NCBI GenBank assembly: GCA_003117195.1
Contig: BDSI01000033.1
Location: 248,001 to 312,000, forward strand
Source of the DNA: Eudorina sp. 2006-703-Eu-15
Lineage: Eukaryota; Chlorophyta; Chlorophyceae; Chlamydomonadales; Volvocaceae
Direction of reading: 5' to 3'
Length of the DNA: 64,000 bases
Shown here: positions 10,401-22,968 of the stretch, piece by piece
How the letters are laid out: the number at the start of each line of letters is the position of its first letter
Numbering within the stretch: position 1 is the stretch's first letter
Position numbers and translations under genes: made by a program
The notes under the pieces: model-generated
Databases searched by the model: none
Told to the model about the DNA's origin: nothing
Seen by the model: the letters and a program-made list of their open reading frames with translations, nothing else

Positions 10401-12466
10401 GCTATAGACACAACCCCCCCTCCCCCCTCCACATACACTGTCGTACCATCGCAGGACAACGGCTACCCCAACACCTACATGAACGGTGATCGGCGAATCC
10501 AGTCCATTGGTGCCGTACCTTCGCTCGTACAACAAAATCTTACCAACTATAACCTGGTGGTGTACGGCGGCTCATGGGTCGGTACGGACATTATGCGCGT
10601 GTGGGTTTGTCGGTACGTCAACTCGGACGTCGAGTGTCCGCCTCTTTCAGACCTTGAGGCGATGCCGCCACCGCCGCCCAGTCCCCGCCCGCCTCCGCCC
10701 AGTCCCCGCCCGCCGCCGCCGAAGCCGCCGTCGCCACCAACGGTAACGGCCAGGCCACCGCCGCCGCCGGGGAGGTCACCGCCGCGCCCGCCACCACCCA
10801 GCCCGCCGACACCAACAATCCGTGTCACGAATCCGCCCAGCCCGCCACCTCCAGCCCCACCACCACCGTCCCCTCCCCCGCCCAGCCCACCACCACCGCC
10901 GTCACCATCCCCGCCCAGCCCACCGCCGCCATCCCCGCCCCCTCCCAGCCCGCCGCCTCCGCCGCCCATTGTCGCAGCGCCACCTCCGCCGAGCCCGCCA
11001 CCTCAACCGCCCAGCCCGCCTCCGCCAAGCCCGTTGCCTCCCAGCCCGCCGCCTCCGAGCCCCATTCCGCCCAGCCCGCCACCTCCCAGCCCGCCGCCCC
11101 CGAGCCCGCCACCTCCCAATCCGCCGCCACCTAGCCCGCCGCCTCCCAGCCCGCCACCACCAACCCCACCGCCACCTCTCCCACTGCCACCGCCTCCTCC
11201 ACCGCTGCCCATTGGAACCCCAGCAACTCCACCGGCGCCCCCGCCGCCCAGTCCACCATCCCCGCCGCCCCCTCCGCCAACACCCAACGCGCCCCCGGCA
11301 CCGCCGCCCAAACGCCAAAGATCCCCGCCCCCCTGGCCCCCGTCGCCGAAGCCGCCGCGGCCGCCGAAGCCGCCACCGCCGCCCTCCACTCCGTCTCCAC
11401 CTCCGCCGGCCCGACCGCCTCCAACCCCAGCTCTCTACCGCCGCCGCCCAACCCCCCCCGCCCAACCCCCCGCCGCCCAACCCGCCGCCGCCCAGCCCAG
11501 TGCCGACCAGCCCGCCCCCTCCAGCAACCTGGAACCCACCTCCCCAGTGGCCGAACTGGCCAACCAACCCAGCCCAGCCTCGCAGTCCGAATCCGCCCAG
11601 CCCGGACCCTCCCAGCCCAGATCCGCCCAGCCCCGAACCACCAAGCCCGCCGCCGCCCAGCCCACCGCCGCCCAGCCCGCCGCCTCCCAGCCCGCCGCCG
11701 CCCAGCCCACCACCGCCGAGCCCGTTGCCGCCCAGCCCGCCACCGCCCAGCCCTCTGCCGCCAAGCCCGCCGCCGCCAAGCCCACGGCCGCCTAGACCAC
11801 CGCCGCCGCCGCCGCCCAACCCGCGGCCGCCCTCACCGCCGCCCTCACCTCCCCCGTCCCCCAGGGTGAGTACGGCGGTTCGCAACCAAATGCACTACCG
11901 TACACGTACGTCACTACGGTCACGGTCCGTACAGCGACAATGCCCGTCTGCAGTTCCGCCGGCGACCCCCCTTGAGTGATGCCGTCATCCAAGCCCCACA
12001 CTCCTGCCGCCCCTCCGCCCTCCCCCGGGGCCGCATGCGGATGCTCAGCCGGGAGGCGCACTTGGGCATGTGTGTTAAGGAGATCTGAGCCGCGCGCACG
12101 TGTGTTTGGAGAAGAGACCCGCCCGACCCGTGTACATGTGTACGTATGTGCATGTATGCGTGCGTGTTAACGTGTGCGCGGTGTGTCAAGTCCCAACCCG
12201 TGTCCTTGTCCGCTCGAGGCCGCCCGCGATGTATCATGTTCGCATACACCATTGATTACATTGGCCCCGGCAGTCCGTCACGCTGTGCATTGACCACCCT
12301 GGCAACACGGTGCCGCCCGTCCAGGTGCCTGCATGACATCCCAGGCCGCCGGTTTCTCATTTTTTTTCTGTTTACCCCCCGGCCGCCGCCGCCGCCCTGT
12401 CCTGTCCTGGTCCTGTCTGCGCCCGCCGATTTGCAGAGGTGGGGTGGACGGCGCCAGCGGCGGTAA
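7443..12466 (+). CDS. M11 gametolysin-like matrix metalloproteinase, copy 2
   Basis: Tandem paralogue of the gene at 491-3683, with the same predicted role as a secreted matrix or cell-wall endopeptidase. Six exons: 7443-7491, 7793-8424, 9019-9577, 9815-10182, 10455-11865, 12437-12466; roughly 1015 aa. Exon 1 encodes a signal peptide (MLRLAFLVLSFICATQ) and joins in phase 1, exactly as in copy 1. Exon 2 adds a Gly/Ser-rich segment not present in copy 1. The metal site QEAIHNYGLWH (about residues 407-417) is split after its Gly codon by a 237-bp intron (9578-9814) that copy 1 lacks. The Met-turn DYSTAMG follows. The Pro-rich tail starts near 10660. The conserved PPSP frame changes by one between about 11410 and 11460 in C runs; without the change translation stops at 11795. 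The last exon encodes RWGGRRQRR, parallel to copy 1. The frame break is either a homopolymer assembly error or a sign of decay. Confidence 0.8.
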
Positions 12467-13663
12467 GGTTGTACGGCATCGGCATCCCTCAGCGTCCCCC
12501 GCGACTGCGCCCGCGCACCCTCGCCGCCACTGGACCTATGGACCCCCCCCTGGAATGACGGGGGGCATCCGCCGGCCTTGACATGCAAGCCCGCATCGGT
12601 TCTGCCGGCGGCGACGGGGCCAGGGCCGGGCCGCGAGGCCCCGCGGAGCGTCCCCATCGTGTGCCTTGGCCGGGGGGTGGAAGGCACTGACCCGTCGGGC
12701 CTCCAAGGACTCCGCACCCATCCAATCCAGGGTGTGGTGTAGGGCTCCGGTTGGGGACTCCGTCCTGTCGCTCCAGGCGGCACAGCAAGGCGGGGAGCAG
12801 GCTGGGCGGGCATCGGGGAGGCAGGCGGCGGTGGCGGTGACTTGTCGGTGCTCTGCTGCGCTCCGCAACCACTTCTGGGGGCGGGTCGGCAACGAGCGTG
12901 GCGCCAGCAACGTGTGCGTGGTTTGGGTCTGGAGACGTCTGGAGACGGTGTAGGAGCCAATTAGCTCAACGGGGCTCACATGATTAGTCACGTGCCCGCC
13001 GTACTAATTGGCGCTGCGAGGCGGCCGGTTAGGGCGTGAGGCCCATTGATTAAACTTAAACTTTTATTAGTGTTGTGTAGTGCCCACGTCGCGCCGGGTG
13101 CAACCACCATTCGTACGGCGCGTGTACGAACGTCCCTGCGTTAGTTACCTCATGTTGCAGCGCGGGGCGTAGCGGAGCGAGGTCGTACGACGCGCCCGGA
13201 ACCCAGAAGGATGATGTACGGGGTACGGCCAGAAGAATACGACACACGCTGAGACCGCGCCGACAGCGTGTCTTGGACTGGGACGCGACTTGACAGAGAC
13301 TCTTGCATTCCATTCTCGGGGGCTGCATGGGACTGTTGCTGGCGGTAACGGGAATGGATTTCCCTCACTGGGGATGTCACGTCTGTGGTTTTTTGTGTCC
13401 AACTTATATGTCGGTACGGTGCGGGCGGTGGTAGGAAGGTATGACAAAAACGGCAAGGCTGGTGAGAAGCTTACCTTGTAGGGTACAACGAGGGGATGGC
13501 TGGGGCCCGTACCAGCCGTACAAGCCGTACAACCCGGCAGTACAGGCCCGCGCCCTTGATTGCGTGTGTCTTAATGGTCCCTAGAGGTCGTTCTCTTTAG
13601 CGAATACACATTCAGGCGCATATGCACGGATAAAGAAGAAACCGGTACATATTGTGGGTGCAG

Positions 13664-13755
13664 GCACGGCATGGCAGGGCAGGTTCGGGGCGGGGCAGGT
13701 TCCGGGCAGGGCAGGTTCGGGGCAGGGCAGGGCAGGCTCGGGGCGGGGCAGGGAA
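13664..13755. repeat. GGCAGG/TTCGGGGC minisatellite
   Basis: Imperfect tandem units of roughly 10-20 bp (ggcaggttcggggc and shortened forms) make a strongly strand-asymmetric G-rich run. Confidence 0.75.
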
Positions 13756-16174
13756 GGACGCGGCGCCTCCAGCTGCGTTGCCAGCTGAAGCTCCGCAGAC
13801 CGCGGGGAGGGAGAAATCGCCTTCCTGGGGAACCTCCATTCATGGCAGCAGCAGCCGTCTGCGGGGGCGGTGGGCGACGGGTGCTGAATAGGGCTAGCGA
13901 GGACTCCGAAACGATGTCCATGGTGTCCATTGTGTGTGATAGATGAGATGTCTGATGAGTCGGGCGCCGCTTGTGTGGGAGGCACGACAATGCTGCCAGT
14001 GATGCGTGATCGCCGTGCAGGCGATGCAGTACAAGGAAATGCAGTACTAGACGATGCCGTACCAGGCGATGCCGTAATAGACGGAATCCCCTCGCTCACA
14101 TGCATGCACAAGGAGGGGAGGCGGACGGATGCGACGTTCACTGCTGAGAGGCGCTGGGAACAGGATGCCGTACCTTCCGCGCCGGTACGGCGCCGTCCGG
14201 CGAAGTACCGATCTCGTACCCAGCTAATTACGGTGCCATCTGTGGAGGCGACCGGACGCAGCTTGTCTGTGGGGTGGGCGGTGGGAGCTACAGTCATAGT
14301 GGTTGAGAGAGGATGGAAGAGGAGCCACACCACGCGGGTGGCGGATGGGGGTCCAAGTCTCAAAACTATTCTGCGCATCTCCCTTGGATCTCACTGCCGA
14401 CCCTCCTGGAGCGCATGTGGATCCAGATAGATCTGGATCCAGATTACTGCCGTCCGTTAAAGGTCAACCATATGTGTGCCTGCGTGTCAGCGCGGGGAAG
14501 AGGGAAATTAGAAACAGCGCAGACACACCCAGCCCGGGCGGGGATGGGGCGTCGGGGGCACAGTGAGGAAGTGTTGCACCGAGCATCAATAAGGGATTGG
14601 GAGAACGAAAGAATGGTCGGGGTGGAAGGCTTGGCGACTTGTGGCGAGGTGTGCACATGTACTTGGAATGTATGTGCGTACATATATGTTTGCGTGCGCA
14701 TGTGCGAGCTGAGTGTGTATTTATGTGTTTGAGGTGGCAAAGATGATGCGGGCAGTGACGTACCGGGGGAGATAGACCTCCGTCGGGCCCGTCGAAACCC
14801 GAGCTGCCGTAACGCATCACCTTGCTGTAACGCCTCCTAGGGGCCGCCCCTTCCTCTCCAGCACAGGCTGCGGCTCCACCCCACAGAACCGAAGCAGCAC
14901 GTGAACCCGACAAGTCAACAAACCGCCCTACAAGGAGAAAAGCCAATCCGCCCCTGGCCAGGGTGAACGGGCCGCACGTGTCTTGCAGTCGCAGGCGGCC
15001 ATCCGTGGGCTGCCGCAGCGTTGTCCTGCTGCTGCTGGCTGCGCTCGCCGGGCAGCAGCCTGGCACCCCTCCAGCCTCAACCTTGGTCCATCCCGGCGCC
15101 CGCAAGAACGAGGCTCCGTCCCGTGTGCGCCAGCAGTCATCACAAACCCATACATCCGCCAGCCATTTGCCCAGACAAAGCTCACTCATCAGTCCGCTGC
15201 GGTAGTTTATCAGGTCGTTCCTACCTTTGTCGGCGTCCGCGTCCGTCGGTGCGGGGACACCGGGCTTGCTGGAGTGAGTGACGCCGCGATCGATACCCCC
15301 CCCCCTTTGTGTAGAACCCAGTGGACTGGAGACTTCCGGAGGGCAGTGATCGCAGGTGATCGGACCTGGAGGAGGACCTGCGCGTTGCGGACTTCAACGG
15401 GAGTTTGATAGCCGAAAGGACAACAACCCCATGAGCTTTGCATTCGCAGGCAAGGCATCTGCGAAAACTAGTCAGTGCTGTTACAGCGGCGTCAGAAACT
15501 GGAGACGCACGACTGGCGTTATGAAAGCAGGGGCCGGCCCGAACCGAGCCGCAACCCAACCCTATGAAAGTTTGCTGCGCTGCATAATACACAAATTCAG
15601 CGCTGCGTTAAAATAAATTCCTCAAGGCATCTGTTACATCGGAGGGTTTGCTCGCAGCGAGAACGCAGCGGCCGTTGCGTCCTCGCTGTAGTACCGTACC
15701 GGGACCCTAAACCTCTAAAACCGGCATTAAAGTTCTATAACCATGATCAGAATAATGCTGTATTACTTTTGACAGATCAAACAATGCGCAAATAAGGTAG
15801 ATTGTCTAAGACAGAGTAAATTCACTGTGTTATTATACGATTATAGCTCGGCGGCCGACGACAGTCCGCAAGCAGGCACCTTGGCGAGCAACGCATCACC
15901 TATAAGAATGATGGGTAAACGCCCTGATGGAATGTTCAACTTTCCTCTCTCGGGGGTAAGTTTTTGAAGCTCTCTGGCGGAACTGCTTGTTTCGTGAAAT
16001 AAGGGACGTTTTGATATCAATATTGATATTTTGTAATCTTGACATAAGATATGGGTTTCCGGGCTACAAACGACCCTAAACGCTCTGTGAGGAGCGTGAG
16101 GAGCTACGCGTTGCTTGATCAAATCGCCGTATTTGCTTTATCCTGCTTTATTTGCTCTTTTTCTCCACGTGCAG

Positions 16175-16424
16175 GGTTTGAAATTGCACGTGCCCGACGC
16201 TTGCCGGTCGCCTGGACTCCACAAAGATGTCACCGTCGTGCAAACCGAGCCGCCGACGCCGCAGCGGTGCGACCTCGTGGCCTCCGCGACTGCAGTGCCG
16301 TCCTCGGGTGCGGCGCACCGGCATGCCAGCAGCAGCGGCGGCGGTGCGACGCCGTCGCCGGTTCCCCGGGTGGCATTTGCGAGCTCCGCCGCGGCGCGCC
16401 GTGTGAGGAGAAACAGCGATGAAG
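16175..16424 (+). other. Isolated exon-like segment
   Basis: An AT-rich stretch with a pyrimidine tract ends in GTGCAG at 16174. It is followed by a GC-rich open segment (HVPDACRSPGLHKD near its start) that ends at a good donor, GATGAAG|GTGAGG, at 16424. This looks like an internal exon, but I found no partner exons and no recognisable domain, so it may be chance. Confidence 0.22.
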
Positions 16425-19007
16425 GTGAGGTCACCGTCATAGATTTGTTCGATCTGTGTTTGACACTTCGGAAAACCCCCAGTCGGGCGGACGCAGGGGC
16501 CCTTGCTTGGCGCTTCGACTTCCCGTTGATCGGCGTCCCGTTGATCGACGGCGTTGATCGGCCGGTTTCCCCGTTAGATGCGTGGATTCCCACCCCATGG
16601 GGATTCGAACCAAAGTCCAGCCACTCCCCCTCTCTGTTGAACTCCCCTCCTCCCCGTCCTCATCCCCCCCTCGCTCATATTGCCCCTCTGTTCCTGCCGG
16701 CTGCCTGCCCCTCTCTTCCTGCCTGCCCGCCCAGGCGTAGGGTTGTCCGGATGGTTTGCTGAGTCCTTGGTCGCATTGATGACCGGCGAATACCCCGTGA
16801 AGGACAAGAACGACTGATCTGTCCACCGACGTAGCATAGCGGTCGACGGCGACGAGTTGATTCAGCGGTTGCTCGTTTCTACGAAGCCGGTGATGAGGCA
16901 CCGAGTTCCGCCGCGCTGTCGTGACATCCGTCGCCTTGTCGTACAGCGCTTTTCGTTTAGCCGGGTCACAACAGGCCTAGCGAACCTCCCCCTGGTTTCT
17001 CGCAACCGCGTGGATGACGCAGCGTAACATGTCTTTCCAAACGCACGCAGTGCATTGTATAATATAAGGATATAGCCATGACGAGCCATGTTAGGTAATC
17101 ACGATAATGACGTCAGCGGGGGAGCGGATGGAGAGGCCAGCGGACCTTTTTATCGTGAGGGCCCTGAGGCCCCCAGGCGGTAGAAGCGGGCGGCGTGTGT
17201 AACCGTGCACGTCGAGGGGGGATGCGAGGGTACCTCCGGGTGCGCGCGAGGGCGTCAGGGCGCGTTGGGACTGTGGCCGCGGAATGTAGAGGGCGGTGGC
17301 TGCTGGCTGGGGTCGGGGTTTTAGCAGATTAGCACCCCGCCCCTGTTGGTGGACCGCCGGTAGGTCGGGGTGGGAGGGAGGGGGGGTGTTACTGGCAAGG
17401 GGAACTATCTGCCCCAGCAATGGGGCTATGGATTACGGATTCATCGCCAGCAAGGTGATTTCATCGCTCGAAGGTCTCGAAGTGGTCATCGTGGTGTCTT
17501 TTGAGGGATGCCTTCACATTTCAATCATTTTTGGGGCTTTTGTTTGTGTGGGCTAAACCCAAACCAAGCTCGGTGCACGGCATCATCGTACATCGGGCAT
17601 TGCTAAAAAAACACATGGGTCTGCATGGTTCGTTCGGGGGGGTCTCATTCAACACACATACCGGTACGGTCCACAAGTCCCGCCATGTCCGAACGAATCG
17701 TGTTTCATATGCTGCCGCCTCTGCGAAGCAACTTGCCCACAGGCCCACTTGGGTCGGGTGTGTGAGTGTCCTCGCTGTCGACTTCATTCCTGGGCCCCGC
17801 CCTAGCCCCGATATCAAGGTGCCTGGCGCTCATTTCCCGCCGTACCGCCTGGACACGACCTCCAAGCCGCGACAACAGCAACAGCGGCAACAGCCGCAGC
17901 AACAGCCGCGCAGCTGCATGTCAGACAGACGCGCGGGGGCGGCCGCAGCGCCGGGCGGGTCCAGCTCCCCCGGGCTCTGTCATGTCATGAGCCCGCCGAA
18001 GCGCCGATCTGGCCAGTTCAGTTCCGCCCGGGCAGGGCAGTCCCCCTCATCGCCCCGCACCTCAAGGGTCACTTCCCACCCCTTCACATCCGGTAAGGGG
18101 ACAACAACAAACCCCCAGTCCGCGGAGCAGCCCTCCCCACGACACGATCCGGGACGCCCGCTGGCGGCTGGAGGTGGGCACCGCCAGCCAGCCGCACGAC
18201 TCGGGGCTCATCCCGGACGGGGGTCATATCGTCATATCGCCCGGGTAGCGGGGGGCCGGGGGGCGGGGGCCGGGGGGAGGGGGACTCTCCCTCAAGGGCG
18301 CCGCGTGGGGCCCGAACGTCTCCAGTCTCGTCGTCCCCATCTGCTGCCACTTTTTCGCCTGACAGAGAGGACCTCCTGAGCGCCAGCAGCTGCACGAGTA
18401 CTCCCCCACTGCCGGAACAATGGACTGATGTCGGGAGTGAGTCGTCGTCCCTTCCCCCTCCGCCCCTTCCCCCTTGGCCCCCCCCTTTCCGCCCTTGCCC
18501 CGCCGTCCCCTCATCCGGCCGAAGCAACCCAGGCGTCCGAGGCGCACCTCCACAGTGCCACCTGCGGTGGGCCCCTGCACATCCCCAGTCCACATCCGAC
18601 CCCGAGGCCCCCGGCCCCGACCCCGCATCCGCACCAGTGCCGGCCGCATACACCCGTGCTCGCAGGCATCCTCCGCAACCCCGCACCCGCAGGCCCGCAC
18701 CCGCACCCGCCGTCGACCTCCCCGCGGCCCCTGCACCTCTGGCACCTGCTGCCATCCCTGCTCCGGAACCAGACCGACCTCCACAGAACAGAACAACTCA
18801 CCCTGACGGACGGATTTTCCTCTTCCTCTCTGAACGGACCAACTCGGGTCATGTCCGCCGCCAAGGCATGGGTCTGGGTGGTTCGGGCGGGTTTCTCTCG
18901 CAAAGCACACACCCTGGCTCGGCTGTGCCACTTGCTGCATGTCACACACAACCCTGCCTTGCCTGCCGACCAACAACCACACACACACACAGCCGCACAC
19001 GGCGGCC

Positions 19008-22000
19008 CTACCGCAGGTCCATCACCTCGTGCTTGGTCCTGGGGTTCAGGAACACGTGGCCGGACAGCTCGTACAGCTCCTGGCCCGTGTCCGTGGGCGG
19101 GTGCGTGTGGAAGCCGCGCAGAGGGCACTTCTGCACCAGGCTCAGCCCGCCGGGGGTGCTCAGTCGGAAGATGCCGCAGCGCTTGGAGGCGTCCGAGGGC
19201 GCCATCACGATGGCCACTGCCTCGTCCAACATGGTCTGGTAGCCGCACTGGGTGTGGACGTCCACGGAGGACAGGAAGCAGGTCTGCGGGGGCGCCGCGG
19301 GCCGAAGGGTGGGGGGGGTGTCGGGTGATGGAAGGGTAGGAGGTCGGTAGGGGCACCCCGGGTAGGGGCACCCCGGGTGATGGGGTGGTAGGGGCATGAA
19401 AGGGTGGGTGGGCGTAAGGAGGGTTGGGGTCTCGGGTTTGGGGTAACGGGACCACCACCCAGCCGGCCACTACCCAACAGCACCACGTCCAAGCTCAGGT
19501 TCCCAGAACACATCAAGCCCAGCCCAGCCCAGCCCAGCCCAGCCCAGCCCAGCCCAGCCCAGCCCAGCTATACCCTCCCCTCCCCTCCCCTTAGACCCCA
19601 CCACCACCTCCAAACCACCACCCCCATCCCCCACCCTCACCACCTCCAAACCCCACCACCACCTCAACCCAAACCCCCCCAGGCACCTGCGTGGGATGCG
19701 TGTGGATCCACCCCAGCGGGTACAGCTCCCGCTCAAACTGCGCCGCAAAGATCTCCTCCTCGTTCAGCGCCTGCACCGTGTCCGTGGTGCCGGTCTGCTT
19801 GGGGATGATCAGCGTCGTGATGGCGAACGTCGAGTCGTCCGCGAGCAGCCGACCCGCCAGGATGCCGCAGCTCTCGATGCCGCGTGCCGTATTGGTACGA
19901 GCGTACGACAGGAATTCCTCCATAAGCGCCACGCTCACGTGCACGTCGCGGAGCTGCGCCAGCTTGCGGAGCTCCTTGGGGCCACCGCCACCGCTGGCGG
20001 CGGCCCCCGGCGGCGGGGCCGCGGTAAGGGCGGATGAGGGCGGCGGGGCGGGAGGGGCCGTGCCGTGGGGCAGCCGGCAGGTGTCCGGGAGGCCGGCGGT
20101 GGAGGGGGGCAGGGCGGCGATCTGGGGGGGGGGCGGGCCGGCGGGCGAGGGGGGTGTAGGGAGGGGGGGAAGAAGGGCCCAGGGTCGGCTTCGTGAGGAG
20201 GTGTGGTGCGGCTGTGTAGGGAAGTGGGGCAGTGGGGGTCAAGAGGACGGCGAGGCGGCGGGCCGCCGTCTGCGTCCATCCCAACATCGGCGCTTATCGG
20301 TTTCGGTTTGTTGCTCTTTCGCGGTTTCGCTGTCTTAACTGACAGAACGGGTTCAGAGGACGGCGAGGTGGCGGGGTGCTGGGCGGCCCTCGCGGGGGGA
20401 TGGATGGATGGGTGGGTGGGTGCCCACCCATCTGCAGTGCCGTGGCCTGAGTGTCCCGTCCTGTCCCGTCCTGACCAGTCCAGCTGTGAACACGAGGAGG
20501 AAGAGGGGAAGGATCACGGACACCACCCCACTCCCACCACCATTACAATCACCACAACCAGCAGCACACATACAGCCAGCACTTCAACCACGTCGGCCCA
20601 GCGGGTGTAAGCAATCAACAAGAGCCTACTCATTCCGAGGTTTTGCAAACGCACACACAGGCAGACATCCGACCTCGACCCTTACACGACACACCCGCCC
20701 ACCCACCCACGTACCCACCCACGCACCCACCCACCCACCCACCCACCCACCCACGCACCCACCCACCCACCCACCCACCCACCCACGCACCCACCCACCC
20801 ACCCACCCACCCACCCACCCACGCACCCACCCACCCACGCACCCACCCACCCACCCACCCACCCACCCACCCACGCACCCACCCACGCACCCACCCACCC
20901 ACCCACGCACCCACCCACCCACCCACCCACGCACCCACCCACCCACCCACCCACCCACCCACCACCCACCCACCCACCCACCCACCCACCCACCCACCCA
21001 CCCACCCACCGGGATCTCTTGTGGCCCCAGCGACGGCCCCGCGGACGGATGCGCCACCCCCATCGCCATCTGCACCAGCTGCTGCTGCGACTGGCTGGGC
21101 GACATCGACAGCCGCTGCAGCTCCCCCGCCGTGGCCGCCGCCGCCTCCGCCGCCGCCTCCCCCGACCCAGACGGCGGCGACGACCCGCTGTCCAGCACCG
21201 GGTACCTGGGCAGCGCGCGGTGCTGCTCCCCCCAGGACGAAGCGGCGCTGCGGCCGCCGCTGCTGCTACTGCCGCCGCCGCCGGGCGCTCCAAACAGGGT
21301 GTGCCGGCCGCTGCTGGACGACAGCGCGTAGCTGTACGAGTACTTGGGCTGAGGGAGGTCGAGCGCCGCGGAGGCGGCCGCGCGTGTCGCCGCCGCCGCG
21401 GCGGCCAGGGCGTAAGGGTCCGTCGGCGCCGGAGGCGGCGCCGGCAGTGCGGGCGGCGCCGAAGGCACCGCCGGCGGCGCTGGAGGCGGCGCCGAGGGCG
21501 GCGCCGTGGCCATGCACTCCAGCAGGTCGTCGACCCGCAGCGGCGCCGGCCCCCCGGTGACCCCCGCCGGGGCTATGGCGGGGGTGGCGGGGGTGGGTGC
21601 CCCCGAGGCCGCCCAATCGAGCTGCGGGAGGGCGGAGACGGAGAGCTGCACTGCATCCGCGGGGCGGTTGCGGGAGGTGGCGGAGGGGGGCTCCGGCCGC
21701 TCCTTGAGCCTCAATGAGGTCTTGAGGCGCTCCAGCTCGGGCAGGTAGCTGGTCATAAGGTCCTGGGGCACGTGAAGGGAGGGGTGTAGGAAATTGGTCG
21801 ACATATTCATTCCGTGCTGCTTCCAGAGCGGGAGGGGAGGGGAGGTGGGTGACGGGATTCGGAGGCCACCGGATGGTTGGAACATCTCGACAAACCCGAC
21901 ATCGGTTTGGGGCAGTTGGTTTGGGCCCTCGGGCGGAACGAGGCGGGAGGGAGGGCGGGCGGCGGAAGGGGAGTCTCAAGCACAAGGGCATTCGGGCCGA

Positions 22001-22968
22001 CCTGCAGGGAGGGAGGCATGTGGACCGCGAACGGCCGAGCGCGGGGCGGGGTGGCGGGGTGACGAGATCGCTGGGTGGCGGGGTGGCAGGGAGGGCTCTG
22101 CATGTTAGCCGCGCCCGTCGGCCCGTCTGTCGGCCTGTTCGTCAGTCACTCTGTCTGCCAGTCAGCTCTCTTACCCGCTTGAGGACCTTGTAGGTGGAGT
22201 TCGAATCCCGGAAGTCGCGGTGGGTGGGGAGGGTCTCCACCACCAGACTGGGGGCGGGAGGGTCCCGGGGCAGCAGCGGGTGGTGGGGTGAGGGTGAGGC
22301 GGGGCCAGTCAACTGACGGGCGCGGGGCAACGGTGAGTTAGTTGGAAGGCTAACTCCCCCCCGGCAGCAGCGAAGTTAGAATGTGTCTAGCAATTTCCTA
22401 TAACTCCTCCCCCCCGAGGGCCCGGCTTCCTTACTCCGGCGCGCCCTGCACGCAGCAGGAGGCTGATAAGGGCAGGTAGGGCAGACGGTGTAACAAGAGG
22501 TCCGCGGCTGACAGCGCGTGATCCGTTTCAATTGGAGTGGGCGGGAAGGAGCGCTGGAACGGTGGGTGCGTGATCCCCGGCCCCGAAGAGAATCTGTATG
22601 GATACCCTGCCTAACCGCGGGTTGCGTGCTGATGCATGACGGGTTCTTACCTCGCGTACCGAAGCAGCATGACGTACAACTGTTCCTCGTCGCCGATGCG
22701 GCGATACTGACCAGCCTGCGGGCCAGTCGCACCGGGTCACGCACAGGGCTCAGGAGCAGCGCCCGGGCCATTGGACCATGGCAAGTCGAGGCATGGGTCC
22801 GTTCCGCTCACGCAGCCAACTGCAACCCACCTGCTGAAGGAGCAGCTTCGCCGACATGAGGTATCTGTCGAGGCTGACAATGTCATTCACGGGTCGTCTG
22901 GGGGCCTGCTCGCTGAGATGCTCCACCAACGACTTGGGTTTGCCGTTGCCCCGGCCCACAGCAGGCAT
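19008..22968 (-). CDS. AMSH: AMSH/STAMBP-like JAMM deubiquitinase
   Basis: Predicted zinc metalloprotease that removes Lys63-linked ubiquitin from endosomal cargo in the ESCRT pathway. Six exons on the minus strand: 22831-22968, 22651-22715, 22175-22247, 21010-21762, 19687-20121, 19008-19283; 1740 nt, 579 aa. Exons 1-3 (residues 1-92) match the N-terminal helical region of plant AMSH proteins, including YVMLLRYASLVVETLPTHRD. Exon 4 begins with LPELERLK, then gives about 230 residues of Ala/Pro/Ser/Gln-rich linker. Exon 5 ends with the first half of the JAMM motif (GIESCGIL, then GWIHTHPTQ). Exon 6 starts TCFLSSVD and completes H-x-H-x(7)-S-x(2)-D, so a phase-0 intron cuts the active site. The second zinc site typical of AMSH (C...GFHTH, then a later H) and the C-terminal LR are present. 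All phases close and the total is divisible by three. The large linker is unusual. The gene is divergent from the helicase gene. Confidence 0.92.
19512..19566. repeat. CAGCC pentanucleotide repeat in AMSH intron 5
   Basis: About ten consecutive CCCAG/CAGCC units lie inside the 403-bp last intron of the AMSH-like gene. Confidence 0.9.
20696..21009. repeat. CCCA/CGCACC minisatellite in AMSH intron 4
   Basis: About 310 bp of CCCACCCACGCACC-type units abut the exon 4 splice donor. On the gene strand it reads GGGTGGGTGGGT, so the donor GTGGGT is itself the first repeat unit and several identical donor-like GTGGGT sites follow it. All minus-strand frames are open and give an artefactual VGGW-repeat protein. 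Confidence 0.95.

Larger units (their letters stand above)
12467..19007. other. Region without a supported gene
   Basis: Six and a half kilobases with many overlapping open frames on both strands but no family resemblance or consistent exon chain. It contains a GGCAGG/TTCGGGGC minisatellite (about 13664-13755), an AT-rich stretch (about 15580-16170), one isolated exon-like segment (16175-16424), and copies of a dispersed short repeat (about 12100-12134 reversed, 17613-17660, 18867-18912). The right end is the 3' side of the AMSH-like gene. Confidence 0.5.

Noticed and set aside
10547..11885. Gly-rich minus-strand ORFs
   Set aside because: Complement of the second metalloproteinase's Pro-rich exon; no independent start context or domain.
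16590..16615. GGTTCGAATCC on the minus strand, resembling a tRNA B-box
   Set aside because: No acceptor or anticodon stem can be drawn around it.
18138..18248. Short plus-strand frame with TIRDARWRLEVGTASQPH before a TAG
   Set aside because: Looks protein-like, but no acceptable upstream exon was found and the apparent intron would be under 40 bp.
20626..21001. Long minus-strand VGGW-repeat ORF
   Set aside because: It is the translation of the CCCACC minisatellite inside AMSH intron 4; flanking exons join in phase without it.
20690..21010. CRISPR-like array
   Set aside because: Units are contiguous simple repeats without unique spacers, in a eukaryotic intron.
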